From: Sphingomonas sp. OK281
GTDB lineage: Bacteria; Pseudomonadota; Alphaproteobacteria; Sphingomonadales; Sphingomonadaceae
DNA length: 64,000 bases
Direction of reading: 5' to 3'
Assembly: GCF_900115295.1 (NCBI RefSeq)
Contig: NZ_FOVZ01000002.1
Coordinates: 930,001 to 994,000 of the forward strand
The first letter of the stretch is position 1. Every line of letters begins with the position of its first letter. The notes under the pieces are model-generated. The model was not told the DNA's origin. It ran no database searches and worked only from the letters and a program-made list of their open reading frames with translations. A program made the position numbers and the translations under genes. This document shows positions 10,488-20,257 of this stretch, in pieces.

Positions 10488-10613
10488 TCTCCCCCGCCAG
10501 GGGGTGGTGGCACCGAAGGTGACGGAGGGGGAGGACACGGAACGCCGGTGATCCCTTACCGCCCCCTCCGTTTGGCAAGCGCCAGCCACCTCCCCCTTGC
10601 GGGGGAGGATCGC
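10488..10613. repeat. Palindromic repeat, family B (copy 1)
   Basis: Left CTCCCCCGCCAGGGGGTGG...GACGGAGGGGGAGG, right CCCCCTCCGTTTGGCAAGCGCC...CCTCCCCCTTGCGGGGGAGG. Each end has its own small hairpin and the two halves pair with each other. Further copies at 48538-48665 and 61999-62127. Confidence 0.82.
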
Positions 10614-10635
10614 AGGGACGGCCTCGCGCCGCGTG

Positions 10636-10890
10636 TCAGATGATGAATTCGACCGTCTTCATCTGCGCCTGATCGGCCGCGATCGCGCCGCGCTTCTCGA
10701 CCATCTGGCGGTGCAGGTCGGCGACCGTGTCGCTCCCCCACGTCTTGCACAGCGCCGGCACGACCGCATGGACCAGCGCGCCGAGCCCGCCCTTGATCAT
10801 CGTCAGGCCGAAGCGTCCGGCGACGCCGAAATGCTCGGCATAGCTCTCGCCGACGGTGGCGGGGTGGTCGAGGAACAGGCGGCGGAACAT
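10636..10890 (-). CDS. DUF6356-type small protein
   Basis: An 84-residue protein beginning MFRRLFLDHPATVGESYAEH, a pattern I associate with the DUF6356 family found in sphingomonads and relatives. The HPATVGESY core and the FGLTMIKGGLGALVHAVVPALC segment (one amphipathic or membrane-associated helix) are seen directly. The C-terminus is polar. It lies 25 bp downstream of the Mur-ligase gene start region's far end on the same strand and may be co-transcribed with neither. Function unknown. Confidence 0.75.
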   Translation of the reverse strand: MFRRLFLDHPATVGESYAEHFGVAGRFGLTMIKGGLGALVHAVVPALCKTWGSDTVADLHRQMVEKRGAIAADQAQMKTVEFII

Positions 10891-10915
10891 CGGCAGTCTC
10901 CCGCTTTGCTCTGTA

Positions 10916-12313
10916 TCAGGTGGCAGCCAAGGCGTCGACCATCCCCGCCGCGAGCACGCTCAGCGTGTCGTCCCGCGCGCCCATCACCACGATCCGGTCG
11001 CCCGGTCGCGCTTCCGCGACGAGCGCGGCGGCGGCCTCCGCGCGATCGGCGATGTGCCGTGCATCGCGACCACCCTCGACGATCTGCGCGACGATGTCCG
11101 CGCTGGTCACCTCCCGCGCGACCGTCCCGCCATAATAAGCCGGGTCGGGGAGGATCAGCACGTCGTCCTCCGCCATCCGCTCGACGAACGTGGCGACCAG
11201 CTCGCGGCCCATCACCTTCAGCGGGCCATAGCCGTGTGGCTGGAAGAACAGGAGCAAGCGCCCCGGAAACGCGTGCAGCGTGTCGAGCGTCGCCGCGATC
11301 TTGTCCGGGTTGTGCCCGAAATCGTCGATCACCGCGACGCCGCCTGCCTCTCCAACCAGGTCGAAACGGCGGCGCAGTCCTGTGAACCCCGCGATCGCCT
11401 TGACCGCGTCCGCCAGCGACACGTCCGCCGCCATCGCCGCTCCGATCGCCGCCAGCGCGTTCGAGACGTTGTGGCGACCCGGCACCGCTAGCTTCACCGG
11501 CGTCCGCACGCCACGCGACACGATGTCGAAGCGGATCGCGAACGGCTCGGGCTTCAGGTTCTCGGCGCGCAGGTCGGCCGAAGCATCGATTGCGAACGTC
11601 GTGACCTGACCCCGCGGCACCCGCGAGGCGAGCGCTGCGGCATCGGGATCGTTGGCGTTCACCACCGCCGTCTCGGCCTTCGCGATGAAGTCGCCGAACA
11701 GCACGCGCAGTTCGTCGAGCGACTTGTGGTCGAGGCTGACATTGTTGAGCACTGCGATCTTCGGCGCATAGCCCGCGATCGATCCGTCGCTCTCGTCCAC
11801 TTCGCTGACGAACGCCTCGCCCTCTCCGACCAGCGCGCTGGCGAACGGCGCATCGGGGGTGGCGAAGTTCTTCATCACCGCGCCGTTCATCACCGTCGGA
11901 TCGCGCCCGACGGCATGCAGGATCCAGCCGATCATGCCTGTAACGGTCGACTTGCCGCTCGTCCCCGCGACACCGATCGGCAGCCGGCTGTCGTTGAACA
12001 GCGACGCCAGCATCGCCGCACGGGTCGAGCGCGTGCAGCCTAGAGCCTCCGCCGCGATCATGTCCGGCACCGTAGCCTCAATCGCAGCGGAGGCGATGAC
12101 AAGCTGGTCGGCCGAGACGATCCCGCTGCCGTCCTGCGGAAACAGCGCGACGCCCTTCGCGGCAAGGTCGTCGAACTTGGCGGGTACGCGGCCCTGGTCG
12201 AGGTTGCGGTCGGAGCCCGCGACGGTCGCGCCGCGACCCGCGAGGATCATTGCGAGCGGCATCATGCCGCTGCCGCCAATGCCGACGAAGAAACAGGGTT
12301 TGCTGATATCCAT
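10916..12313 (-). CDS. Mur ligase family protein (MurC/Mpl-like)
   Basis: A 465-residue ATP-dependent ligase of the Mur family. The N-terminal Rossmann motif [14 protein letters not shown] resembles MurC/Mpl UDP-MurNAc binding. [16 protein letters not shown] is the ATP loop (usually GTHGKTT), EVDESDGSI and NNVSLDHKS follow, and RRRFDLVGE with DDFGHNP marks the C-terminal domain (usually HHP or HNP). Length fits Mpl or MurC. It is divergent from an LD-carboxypeptidase gene, which makes tripeptide, the substrate Mpl would reattach to UDP-MurNAc. I therefore favour a recycling role over essential MurC, but the substrate is inference. Start at 12313 is set by the Rossmann motif. Confidence 0.85.
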   Translation of the reverse strand: MDISKPCFFVGIGGSGMMPLAMILAGRGATVAGSDRNLDQGRVPAKFDDLAAKGVALFPQDGSGIVSADQLVIASAAIEATVPDMIAAEALGCTRSTRAAMLASLFNDSRLPIGVAGTSGKSTVTGMIGWILHAVGRDPTVMNGAVMKNFATPDAPFASALVGEGEAFVSEVDESDGSIAGYAPKIAVLNNVSLDHKSLDELRVLFGDFIAKAETAVVNANDPDAAALASRVPRGQVTTFAIDASADLRAENLKPEPFAIRFDIVSRGVRTPVKLAVPGRHNVSNALAAIGAAMAADVSLADAVKAIAGFTGLRRRFDLVGEAGGVAVIDDFGHNPDKIAATLDTLHAFPGRLLLFFQPHGYGPLKVMGRELVATFVERMAEDDVLILPDPAYYGGTVAREVTSADIVAQIVEGGRDARHIADRAEAAAALVAEARPGDRIVVMGARDDTLSVLAAGMVDALAAT

Positions 12314-12365
12314 CGGCCCGCGATATGGGCGGTTTGGTAACGGGGCAAGGTCGGGAACACGAACA

Positions 12366-13181
12366 ATGCGCATCGGTGTCCTCGCCGCGTCGAGCCGGAC
12401 CAATCCCGCGGCGATCGCCAAGATCACCGCGTATGCGGCGACCGCGTTCCCCGAGGTCGAACTCGTCTTCCACCCGCAATGCCTGGAGACCGACGGCCAT
12501 TTCGCCGGCTCGGATTTTCGTCGGGCGGCGGCGTTCCTGGAATACGCGAACGATCCCGCATTCGATGCGCTCTGGTTCCTGCGCGGCGGCTATGGCGCAA
12601 ACCGTATCCTCGCGATGGTCATGCCCGAACTGGGCCGCGCGGCGCGGCACAAGACCTATCTCGGCTATTCCGACGTCGGCTTCCTGCTCGGTGCGCTCTA
12701 TGCCCGCAGGATCGGGCGGCCGGTGCACGGGCCGATGGTCAGCGACGTCAACCGGCATGACGGCGAAGCGACGGTGGCGCGGTCGCTCGGCTGGATGGTG
12801 CGCGGCGATCGCGGGGGCCTCGAGCCGGGCTTGGGCGGACGGCCCTCAGCGGCGTTCAACCTGAGCATCCTGACCTCGCTGATCGGCACGCCGTGGTTGC
12901 CCGACCTGACCGATCACGTCCTGATCGTCGAGGAGGTGTCGGAGCCGATGTACGCGATCGACCGCATGCTGTTCAAAGTCGCCAACGCCACGCAGTTGAA
13001 GGGGATCGCGGGACTGCGGCTCGGCGCGGTGACCGCAGTGCAGGAGAACGACCCGCCCTGGGGCGAGACGCTCGACTACATGATGATCCGCTGGTCGCGC
13101 GACATGGGCGTGCCGTATCTTGGGCGGGCGGAGATCGGGCATACGCAGGCGAACCATGTGGTGCCGTTCGGGGTGGTATGA
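12366..13181 (+). CDS. ldcA: LD-carboxypeptidase (S66 family)
   Basis: LdcA removes the terminal D-Ala from murein tetrapeptides in the cytosol, giving tripeptide for recycling. The 271-residue protein shows the nucleophile motif [13 protein letters not shown] (Ser), the family signature [17 protein letters not shown] (Glu of the triad) and the His motif [14 protein letters not shown] near the C-terminus. [12 protein letters not shown] is the typical glycine-rich loop. The ATG at 12366 matches the conserved N-terminus [11 protein letters not shown]; longer frames run into the Mur ligase. It starts 52 bp from the divergent Mur ligase, so the promoter region is shared. Confidence 0.93.
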   Translation: MRIGVLAASSRTNPAAIAKITAYAATAFPEVELVFHPQCLETDGHFAGSDFRRAAAFLEYANDPAFDALWFLRGGYGANRILAMVMPELGRAARHKTYLGYSDVGFLLGALYARRIGRPVHGPMVSDVNRHDGEATVARSLGWMVRGDRGGLEPGLGGRPSAAFNLSILTSLIGTPWLPDLTDHVLIVEEVSEPMYAIDRMLFKVANATQLKGIAGLRLGAVTAVQENDPPWGETLDYMMIRWSRDMGVPYLGRAEIGHTQANHVVPFGVV

Positions 13182-13230
13182 GCGGGGCATCAGACAGCAT
13201 GCTGACCTTGAGATAGCATCTAACATTGCT

Positions 13231-13334
13231 CCACCCCGGCGGAGGCCGGGGCCCAATTGGAGAGGTGGTAGTAACGGCGCGCAATCCTCCGTTAGCGACG
13301 TTCCCCAATTGGGCCCCGGCCTTCGTTGGGGTGG
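13231..13334. repeat. Palindromic repeat, family A (copy 3)
   Basis: CCACCCCGGCGGAGGCCGGGG...CCAATTGG to CCAATTGGGCCCCGGCCTTC...GGGGTGG, with GTAACGGCGCGC and GCGACGTTCC in the inner parts. It lies between ldcA and a convergent gene, ending 6 bp before that gene's stop. Confidence 0.88.
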
Positions 13335-13339
13335 AGGTT

Positions 13340-13891
13340 CTACCCCGCAACCGTCGGATCGATCACCTGCATTCCCCCGAACCGAACCTTCGGCTGGCCC
13401 GGCCCCGTATAGCTCCCCGCCGCCTGCTCCACGGCCCAGGCGCGCAAATTCGCGACCACCTCGACCCGCTGCACCCGATCCCGTTCACGCATGAATACGA
13501 CCAGATCGTCGCGTCGGTTGCAGTCGCGCGTATCGGCGGTCGCGCACGGCGAATACAGGATCGCCAGCGCCACGATCTTCCCCGCAGGATCGAGCACCGC
13601 CGCGCCTTTCTCCGGGCAGCTGTGCGCGCGACACGCAGTGAAGCGGTACAACGCCCCGATCCGCGTCGGTTCGTCCGGCGGGCCGTGCAGCACCTCGATC
13701 TGCTGCTCCGCCACGTCGCCATCCGCATAGAGATACGCCGCCTTGCGCTTGCCGATGAACCGCCGGACCGCGGCGGTAAACGCGGGTGCCATCACCAGTT
13801 GGTTCGTATCGCGGCACGCCGCCAACTTCGTCGGCGCACATGTCGAAGCCGGCGCGGCAGCGGCCGACAGCATCATCAACACACCCAGCAT
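13340..13891 (-). CDS. Exported protein with cysteine pairs, function unknown
   Basis: A 183-residue protein. From the ATG at 13891 (GGGAGAG 5 nt upstream) it starts [18 protein letters not shown], a signal peptide. Cysteines in [41 protein letters not shown] suggest a disulphide-rich periplasmic fold. The segment [24 protein letters not shown] recalls the lysozyme-inhibitor family Ivy (C-x(H)-C-P-D/E motif near a PxK loop), but the match is too weak to name it. It stands alone, divergent from thrS with 135 bp between. Confidence 0.75.
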   Translation of the reverse strand: MLGVLMMLSAAAAPASTCAPTKLAACRDTNQLVMAPAFTAAVRRFIGKRKAAYLYADGDVAEQQIEVLHGPPDEPTRIGALYRFTACRAHSCPEKGAAVLDPAGKIVALAILYSPCATADTRDCNRRDDLVVFMRERDRVQRVEVVANLRAWAVEQAAGSYTGPGQPKVRFGGMQVIDPTVAG

Positions 13892-14026
13892 CGGCACTCT
13901 CCCAAAACGCCCAGACACTCCCCAGTCCGGCGGATGTCCGTCTGGAGTAGCCCTGTGCGCGTATCACCTTATATACACGAGGTGCGCGGATCGGTCCGCG
14001 CACGCCATCCCGAGAGAAAGTCTCCC

Positions 14027-16018
14027 ATGTCTGCAATGTTCCGAATCACGCTGCCCGACGGTTCCGTCCGCGAGGTTGCGCCCGGGACTACCCCCGCGGA
14101 TGTCGCCGCGGCGATCGGCCCGGGCCTCGCCAAGGCGGCGCTCGCCGCGCGCATCGACGGGCAGGTGCGCGACCTCAACCGGCCGTTCGAGGGCGATACC
14201 GCACTCGCGCTGGTGACCGCGCGCGACGAGGCGGATGCGCTCGAACTCGTCCGCCACGATCTCGCCCACGTCATGGCGGAGGCGGTCCAGCACCTCTTCC
14301 CCGGCACGCAGATCACCTTCGGCCCGGCGACCGACGACGGCTTCTATTACGACTTCGCGCCAAAGGACCGCCCGTTCACCGACGAGGATCTGCCCGCGAT
14401 CGAGGCCGAGATGCGCGCGATTATCGCCCGTAACGAGCCGTTCCTGCGCGAGGTCTGGTCGCGCCAGCAGCTGATCGATCGCTGGACGCAGCAGGGCGAG
14501 AGCTTCAAGGCCGAATGGGCCGCCGAATTGCCCGAGGGCGAAGAACTGACGATCTACCGCCAGGGCGAATGGCTCGACATGTGCCGTGGCCCGCACATGG
14601 CTTCGACCGGGAAGCTCGACCCCGCCGCGTTCAAGCTGACGCGCGTGTCGGGTGCGTATTGGCGCGGCGACCAGAAGAACGCGATGCTATCCCGCATCTA
14701 CGGCACCGGCTGGCTCAACAAGAAGCAGCTCGACCAGCATCTCTTCCGCCTTGAGGAAGCCGCCAAGCGCGATCACCGGAAGATCGGCGCGGAGATGGAC
14801 CTGTTCCACCTCCAGTCCGAAGCACAGGGCTCGGTGTTCTGGCATCCCAACGGCTTCGTGCTGTGGCGCCAGCTCGAGGCGTATATGCGTCGCCGCCTCG
14901 ATGCCGCCGATTATGCCGAGGTGAAGACCCCGCAGCTGATGGACGCCAAGCAGTGGGAGCAGTCGGGCCACTGGGGCAAGTATCGCGAGAACATGTTCGT
15001 CGTGCCCGACGAAATCCCCAATGCGGAAGACGAGGGCGCGATCCTGTCGGGCAAGGGCGACCTGATGGCGCTGAAACCGATGAACTGCCCCGCGCACGTC
15101 CTGATCTTCAAGCAGGGGATCAAATCGTACCGCGACCTGCCGATCCGGATGGCCGAGTTCGGCTGCTGTCACCGCAACGAGCCGCACGGTGCGCTGCACG
15201 GCATCATGCGCGTCCGCCAGTTCACCCAGGACGACGCGCATATCTTCGTCCGCGAGGACCAGCTGGTGGAGGAGGTGCGGAAATTCTGCGAGCTGCTCGA
15301 CAGTGTCTACAAGCATCTTGGCTTCGAGGATTACGCGGTGAAGCTCGCGCTGCGCCCCGACAACCGGTTCGGCGACGACGCGATGTGGGACAAGGCCGAG
15401 GCGGAGCTGCGCGAGGCGGTGATGCAGTCGGGCCTGAGCGACACGATCAAGGCGAACTTCGAGGAACTGCCGGGTGAGGGCGCTTTCTATGCGCCGAAGT
15501 TAGAATTCCACCTGACCGACGCGATCGGCCGGACGTGGCAGGTTGGCACGATCCAGTCGGATCGCGTGCTGCCCGAGCGACTCGATGCGTCGTACGTCGG
15601 CGCGGACGGCGAGCGGCATCGCCCGGTCATGCTCCACCGTGCGATCCTCGGCACGTTCGAGCGCTTCCTCGGCATCCTGATCGAGCATCACGCCGGCCGT
15701 TTCCCGCTCTGGCTGGCACCGGTGCAGGTCGTGGTCGCGACGATCGTGTCGGACGCGGACGACTATGCGCATGAGGTTGCCGCGACGTTGCGCAAGGCGG
15801 GCCTTCGCGTCGAAACCGATCTTCGCAACGAGAAGATCAACTACAAGGTGCGCGAGCATTCGCTGGCGAAGGTGCCGCTGCTGTTCGTGGTCGGCAAGCG
15901 CGAGGCGGACGAAGGCACGGTCGCGATCCGCCGTCTCGGCAGCCAGGGCCAGGAGATGATGGCGCTCGACGAGGCGATCGCCCGTCTTGCGGACGAGGCG
16001 CGCGCACCCGATATGTGA
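14027..16018 (+). CDS. thrS: Threonyl-tRNA synthetase
   Basis: It charges tRNA-Thr. 663 residues. Domain order from the ATG at 14027: TGS ([16 protein letters not shown], residues about 5-65), the editing domain ([12 protein letters not shown] and WLDMCRGPH, zinc/editing histidines), and the class II catalytic core. The core holds motif 2 ([19 protein letters not shown]), [12 protein letters not shown], and motif 3 ([18 protein letters not shown]). The C-terminal anticodon-binding domain follows ([18 protein letters not shown]-type [14 protein letters not shown]). The frame is open further upstream but the homologous start is MSAMFRITL. infC follows, a common arrangement. Confidence 0.97.
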   Translation: MSAMFRITLPDGSVREVAPGTTPADVAAAIGPGLAKAALAARIDGQVRDLNRPFEGDTALALVTARDEADALELVRHDLAHVMAEAVQHLFPGTQITFGPATDDGFYYDFAPKDRPFTDEDLPAIEAEMRAIIARNEPFLREVWSRQQLIDRWTQQGESFKAEWAAELPEGEELTIYRQGEWLDMCRGPHMASTGKLDPAAFKLTRVSGAYWRGDQKNAMLSRIYGTGWLNKKQLDQHLFRLEEAAKRDHRKIGAEMDLFHLQSEAQGSVFWHPNGFVLWRQLEAYMRRRLDAADYAEVKTPQLMDAKQWEQSGHWGKYRENMFVVPDEIPNAEDEGAILSGKGDLMALKPMNCPAHVLIFKQGIKSYRDLPIRMAEFGCCHRNEPHGALHGIMRVRQFTQDDAHIFVREDQLVEEVRKFCELLDSVYKHLGFEDYAVKLALRPDNRFGDDAMWDKAEAELREAVMQSGLSDTIKANFEELPGEGAFYAPKLEFHLTDAIGRTWQVGTIQSDRVLPERLDASYVGADGERHRPVMLHRAILGTFERFLGILIEHHAGRFPLWLAPVQVVVATIVSDADDYAHEVAATLRKAGLRVETDLRNEKINYKVREHSLAKVPLLFVVGKREADEGTVAIRRLGSQGQEMMALDEAIARLADEARAPDM

Positions 16019-16113
16019 TCGCAAGGGCCGGCTATTCGCCATCTGTTCGGGCGGGCGTTTCTGCGCTATACGCCGGCCCAAATACTTCGTCAGAAACTTC
16101 AGGAGCAAACCCC

Positions 16114-16659
16114 ATACGTCCTCCCACGATACGCCGGCCGTTGCAGACGCCCGCGATGAACGGCCCGCGATTCAACGAATTCATCCAGAGCCAGAAGGTC
16201 CGCGTGATCGATCACGAGGGCGAGAATCTGGGCGTGATGTACACGCGCGAAGCGATCGAGCAGGCAGCCGAGCATGGCCTCGACCTGGTCGAGGTGTCGC
16301 CTAACGCCGATCCGCCCGTCGCCAAGTTTCTCGATGTCGGCAAGTTCAAGTACGAGGCGCAGAAGAAGGCGAACCTCGCACGCAAGTCGCAGAAGACGCA
16401 GGAGATCAAGGAGATCAAGATGCGTCCGAACATCGACGACCATGACTACGACACGAAGATGAAGAAGGTGAACGACTTCATCGGAGAGGGCGACAAGGTC
16501 AAGATCACGCTGCGGTTCCGCGGTCGCGAACTCAGCCATGGCCAGCTCGGCATGAACCTGTTGAAGCGCGTTCAGGACGACGTCGCGGAGATCGCCAAGA
16601 TCGAGGCGTATCCGCGCATGGAAGGCCGCCAGATGCTGATGGTGCTCGCACCGAAGTAA
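16114..16659 (+). CDS. infC: Translation initiation factor IF-3, probable ATA start
   Basis: IF-3 prevents subunit joining and proofreads start codons. The protein contains the N-domain NGPRFNEFIQSQKVRVIDHEG.N and the C-domain (MRPNIDDHDYDTKMKKV, LRFRGRELSHGQLG, EGRQMLMVLAPK). The best start is the ATA at 16114. A strong AGGAG (16101-16105) sits 8 nt upstream and gives a 181-residue protein, the family length. The first ATG, at 16156, has no Shine-Dalgarno sequence. IF-3 genes elsewhere start with AUU/AUC/AUA-type codons for autoregulation, since IF-3 itself rejects them. Followed by a terminator, not by rpmI-rplT. Confidence 0.95.
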   Translation: MRPPTIRRPLQTPAMNGPRFNEFIQSQKVRVIDHEGENLGVMYTREAIEQAAEHGLDLVEVSPNADPPVAKFLDVGKFKYEAQKKANLARKSQKTQEIKEIKMRPNIDDHDYDTKMKKVNDFIGEGDKVKITLRFRGRELSHGQLGMNLLKRVQDDVAEIAKIEAYPRMEGRQMLMVLAPK

Positions 16660-16697
16660 CTCGCGTCGCGGCTCTGGCCGCAGCGATCGGATGTTGA

Positions 16698-16735
16698 AAG
16701 GCTGGTCGGTCCCGAGGGACTGGCCGGCCTTTTTC
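16698..16735 (+). terminator. Rho-independent terminator after infC
   Basis: GGCTGGTCGGTCCC pairs, with two G-U positions, to GGGACTGGCCGGCC across a GAG loop and is followed by TTTTTCTT. It lies 40 bp after the infC stop. Confidence 0.85.
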
Positions 16736-16810
16736 TTGTGCGCGGGGGCGTGTTTGGGTTGTGCTTTGCGTGGTCTTGAGCGCCGCCGATCAGGTCGGTG
16801 CACGTCTTGC

Positions 16811-16917
16811 GCCTCCCTGAAAGGGAGGGGGAGGGGGTGGGGTGGTCGGCTTTATCCCCGCGTCCAGACCATGCGGAAGCCGACCCACCCCCAACCCCTC
16901 CCTTTCAGGGAGGGGGG
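16811..16917. repeat. Palindromic repeat, family C (copy 1)
   Basis: Left GCCTCCCTGAAAGGGAGGGG...GGGGTGGTCGGCTT, right AAGCCGACCCACCCCC...CCCTCCCTTTCAGGGAGGGG. It lies in the 531-bp infC to TonB-receptor gap. Other copies at 33857, 53991 and 63266. The remaining part of the gap (16918-17190) is less GC-rich and has no believable gene. Confidence 0.85.
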
Positions 16918-17094
16918 CTAGAAGAAGAAGCGTATATGATCGCCGCGGCAGATCTCGTTCAAACCGAGTCCCGCCTCAGATCGCCGGCCCGTTGCAAGCT
17001 CAGCGCACCCCACCCCTGAACAGTTGCGATTTGAAACTAGGGTTTGGTCTCTGTCACTGTGTGGCGTTTTTGAGACATGATGTTCAAAAATCTC

Positions 17095-17110
17095 TTTCCG
17101 TATGCGGAAA
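17095..17110. promoter_or_regulatory. Possible operator upstream of TonB receptor
   Basis: TTTCCG-TATG-CGGAAA, a perfect 6-bp inverted repeat 86 bp before the receptor start, inside an A/T-richer stretch. A second short palindrome, GGAGATATCTC, follows near 17128. No regulator can be assigned. Confidence 0.4.
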
Positions 17111-17196
17111 TTGCTAGACGCAGGAACGGAGATATCTCTATCTAGCGTCCAAACCATAAATTCGAAAAACTCGAATGGGTCAGGGAGAGAATGCCG

Positions 17197-20028
17197 ATGC
17201 GTATGACCGCATATCTGTTGTCCGCCGTTGCGACCGCGGCCTTCGTCACCCCGGCATTCGCGCAGGACGTGCCGACCACCCAGCCCGAAGCGCAGGCGAC
17301 CGCCACGACGACGTCGGGCACGGCGGCGGGCTCGGTCGATGCGGGCCAGACGCCGGTGGCGCGACAGGCGGCGTCGCCACAAGCGGACACGGGCGGTAAC
17401 GCCAGCGACATCGTCATCACCGCGACCCGCCGATCCGAGCGCCTGTCGAACGTGCCGATCGCGGTTTCCGCGGTCGGTTCGGCCGCGCTGGAGAATACCG
17501 GCGCGAACGACATCCGGCAGGCTACGCAGCTCGTCCCCTCGCTGCTGATCTCGTCGACCGGCAGCGAAGCCAACGCATCGGCACGTGTTCGCGGCATCGG
17601 TACGGTCGGTGACAATCCCGGTCTCGAAAGCTCCGTCGCGGTGTTCATCGACGGCGTCTATCGCAGCCGCACCGGGTCGGGCCTGAACGACCTCGGCGAA
17701 GTCGATCGCATCGAAGTGCTGCGCGGCCCGCAGGGCACGCTGTCGGGCCGCAACGCGACCGCGGGCTCGATCAACATCCTGACAAAGCTGCCTTCTTACA
17801 ATTTCGGCGGCTATGCCGAGGCGACCTATGGCAACTACAACAACATCCGTATTGCCGGTGGTCTGACCGGCCCGATCATCAAGGACAAGCTGGCATTCCG
17901 CCTTGACGGCGTGTTCGGCAAGCGCGACGGCTTCTATTACGACGTCATCAACAAGACCGATTACAACGATCGCAACCGCTATTTCGTCCGCGGCCAGCTG
18001 CTGTTCGAGCCCACCTCCGACATCACGTTGCGGCTGATTGGCGACTATACGCATCGCGACGAAAAATGCTGCGGCGCGGTCTATCTCAATACGCAGGAAA
18101 AGATCGATCCGACCCCCGGCGTCCCCGGCGATTTCGCGATCAACCCCGCCGGCAACCGCATCGTCCAGGTCATGCAGAGCCTGGGCGCAGTGTTCCCCAG
18201 CGCCGGCGATCCGTATAATCGCCGCATCGCCAACACGCTGGGTCGTGCCTATTCGAACGTCACGACGGATTACGGCGGCTCGGGCCAGATCGACATCAAC
18301 CTCGGCGGCGCGTCGCTCACCTCGATCACGGCATACCGGGAATACAAATCGGGCGGCGCAGGCGATATCGACTACGGCAATCTGGACATCGGCTACCGTC
18401 CCGACGACGGCAACAGCTATCGCCAGTTCCACACCTTCAGCCAGGAAGTCCGCCTGAACGGCTCGCTGTTCAACGACAAGCTCGATTGGCTGGTCGGCGG
18501 CTATTATTCGAAGGAAGACCTGGTCGTTGCCGACAATCTCAAGTTCGGCAAGGATTACGGCGCGTTCGCTGCATGCCGCATCGTCGCGACGATCAACCCC
18601 GCCGCCGCACTCCGCGCGCCTCGGGCGGCCGGCTGCCTCAGCCCGACCGGTCGCGCCGTATTGTCCGGCCTGGTTCCCGGCACGCAGCCCGCATTCGGCG
18701 CGCTGACCAGTACGATCCTTGCCGGTATCGACCGCCTCAGCACGGTCAGCGACGTCGGCGACACGCGCTCGACCTATTACCAGGACAGCGAGAACTACGC
18801 CTTCTTCACGCACAACATCTTCAAGTTGACCGACAAGCTGTCGATCACCGGAGGCCTGCGCTACACGCACGAGGCGAAGGATTTCCACGCCGACTTCAAC
18901 AACAACAATACCGTCTGCCCGGTCCAGCAGGCCAATCTGAGCCCGTTGCTCGCCAGCGCGGCGGTTCCGGCGGCGGTGAAGACGCTGGTCGGCGGGATCG
19001 TCACGCTGACCTGCACCGGTAACTCGACGTCGGCGCTGACGGCGGTCAAGCCATCGAATAGCTTCAAGGAAGGCGAGTTCACCGGCACGGGCGTGATTTC
19101 GTACAAGCCGCGTACCGACACGCTGGTGTATGCGTCCTATTCGCGCGGCTATAAGGCGGGCGGCTACAACCTCGATCGTTCGGATCTGACCGCGAACGTG
19201 TTCTCGACACCGACCGCGGCCAATGCCGCCAACTTGCGGTTCGATCCGGAGACGGTCAACGCGTACGAGGTCGGCCTGAAGTTCACTTCCAAGGACTTCA
19301 CGTTCAACGTCGCGGGCTTCCGCCAGGAGTTCAAGAACTTCCAGTTGAACACCTTCAACGGCACCAACTTCATCGTCCAGAACATCTCCACCTGCGACAC
19401 GAGCCTGAACGGCGCGGATCGCGATGCGAGCTCGACGACGGGGACGTGCACCGGCAAGACCAAATACGGCGTCGTCTCGCAGGGCTTCGAGCTCGAAGCG
19501 GGGCTGTTCCCGGCGCCGAACTATTCGGTGAACCTCGGTTACACCTATACGAACACCCGCTTCCGCAACGATCTGGTCGGCAGCGAGAACGGCCAGCCGC
19601 TCGACGCCGCATTGTTCCTACTCTCGGGCAGCAACCTGTCGAATGCGCCGAAGCATACCGTGACGGCCTCGACCGCGTGGACGCCGGACATCGGCCATAC
19701 CGGGCTCACGGCGCTGTTTTACGTCGATGGCCGCATGACCAGCGACTACAACACCGGCTCGGACCTGTTTCCCGAAAAGGCACAGGACGGCTTCTTCCTG
19801 ATGAACGCCCGCGTCGGTATCCGTGGTCCTCAGCAGAAATGGGCGCTGGAAGTATGGGCGCAGAACCTGCTCGACACCAACTATCAGCAGGTTGCGTTCA
19901 GCGCACCGTTCCAGGGTGCCGGCAGCCAGGCGCAAACCCAGGCGTTCGGCACCACGGCCAACCAGATCTTCTCGTCGTATCTGGGCGAACCACGGACCTA
20001 CGGCCTGACGCTGCGCTCGCGCTTCTGA
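17197..20028 (+). CDS. TonB-dependent outer-membrane receptor
   Basis: A receptor that imports a ligand through the outer membrane using TonB energy. The ligand is not known. The start at 17197 gives MRMTAYLLSAVATAAFVTPAFAQDVP, a clean signal peptide ending AFA-Q. An ATG two codons earlier (17191) lies too close to the AGGGAG site. The plug domain follows (DIVITATRRSERLSNVPIAV, VRGIGTVGDNPGLES, RIEVLRGPQGTLSGRNATAGSI). The barrel then ends in the canonical aromatic C-terminus GLTLRSRF. Length of 943 residues is typical. Sphingomonads carry many such receptors for plant- or sugar-derived ligands, so siderophore import should not be assumed. Single gene with its own promoter region and terminator. 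Confidence 0.93.
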   Translation: MRMTAYLLSAVATAAFVTPAFAQDVPTTQPEAQATATTTSGTAAGSVDAGQTPVARQAASPQADTGGNASDIVITATRRSERLSNVPIAVSAVGSAALENTGANDIRQATQLVPSLLISSTGSEANASARVRGIGTVGDNPGLESSVAVFIDGVYRSRTGSGLNDLGEVDRIEVLRGPQGTLSGRNATAGSINILTKLPSYNFGGYAEATYGNYNNIRIAGGLTGPIIKDKLAFRLDGVFGKRDGFYYDVINKTDYNDRNRYFVRGQLLFEPTSDITLRLIGDYTHRDEKCCGAVYLNTQEKIDPTPGVPGDFAINPAGNRIVQVMQSLGAVFPSAGDPYNRRIANTLGRAYSNVTTDYGGSGQIDINLGGASLTSITAYREYKSGGAGDIDYGNLDIGYRPDDGNSYRQFHTFSQEVRLNGSLFNDKLDWLVGGYYSKEDLVVADNLKFGKDYGAFAACRIVATINPAAALRAPRAAGCLSPTGRAVLSGLVPGTQPAFGALTSTILAGIDRLSTVSDVGDTRSTYYQDSENYAFFTHNIFKLTDKLSITGGLRYTHEAKDFHADFNNNNTVCPVQQANLSPLLASAAVPAAVKTLVGGIVTLTCTGNSTSALTAVKPSNSFKEGEFTGTGVISYKPRTDTLVYASYSRGYKAGGYNLDRSDLTANVFSTPTAANAANLRFDPETVNAYEVGLKFTSKDFTFNVAGFRQEFKNFQLNTFNGTNFIVQNISTCDTSLNGADRDASSTTGTCTGKTKYGVVSQGFELEAGLFPAPNYSVNLGYTYTNTRFRNDLVGSENGQPLDAALFLLSGSNLSNAPKHTVTASTAWTPDIGHTGLTALFYVDGRMTSDYNTGSDLFPEKAQDGFFLMNARVGIRGPQQKWALEVWAQNLLDTNYQQVAFSAPFQGAGSQAQTQAFGTTANQIFSSYLGEPRTYGLTLRSRF

Positions 20029-20047
20029 TCCCGCGGCACGCATGAGA

Positions 20048-20083
20048 AAGCCGGTCCGCACACAAGTGCGGACCGGCTTTTTT
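20048..20083 (+). terminator. Rho-independent terminator after TonB receptor
   Basis: Perfect 14-bp stem AAGCCGGTCCGCAC / GTGCGGACCGGCTT with an ACAA loop, then TTTT, 20 bp after the stop. Between here and the glnD stop (20258) I see no gene. Confidence 0.93.
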
Positions 20084-20257
20084 GCGTCGTCCAACCGTCA
20101 TTCCCCGAGGGTAGAACCTCGTATTGGCTAACCTCGCGGTGGAATCGCGAACGTTCGAGGATACGAATCTTTGCCTGCGCGAGGATGACGAGGAGGGAAG
20201 GGGCCAACTCGAGCCCCACCCGTTCCGCATGGTGGTGGAGGCTCGGCAACCAGTATC

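Noticed and set aside
13340..13891. Naming the Cys-rich exported protein as lysozyme inhibitor Ivy
   Set aside because: The Cys-Pro-Glu-Lys loop is suggestive, but the rest of the pattern could not be verified by eye.
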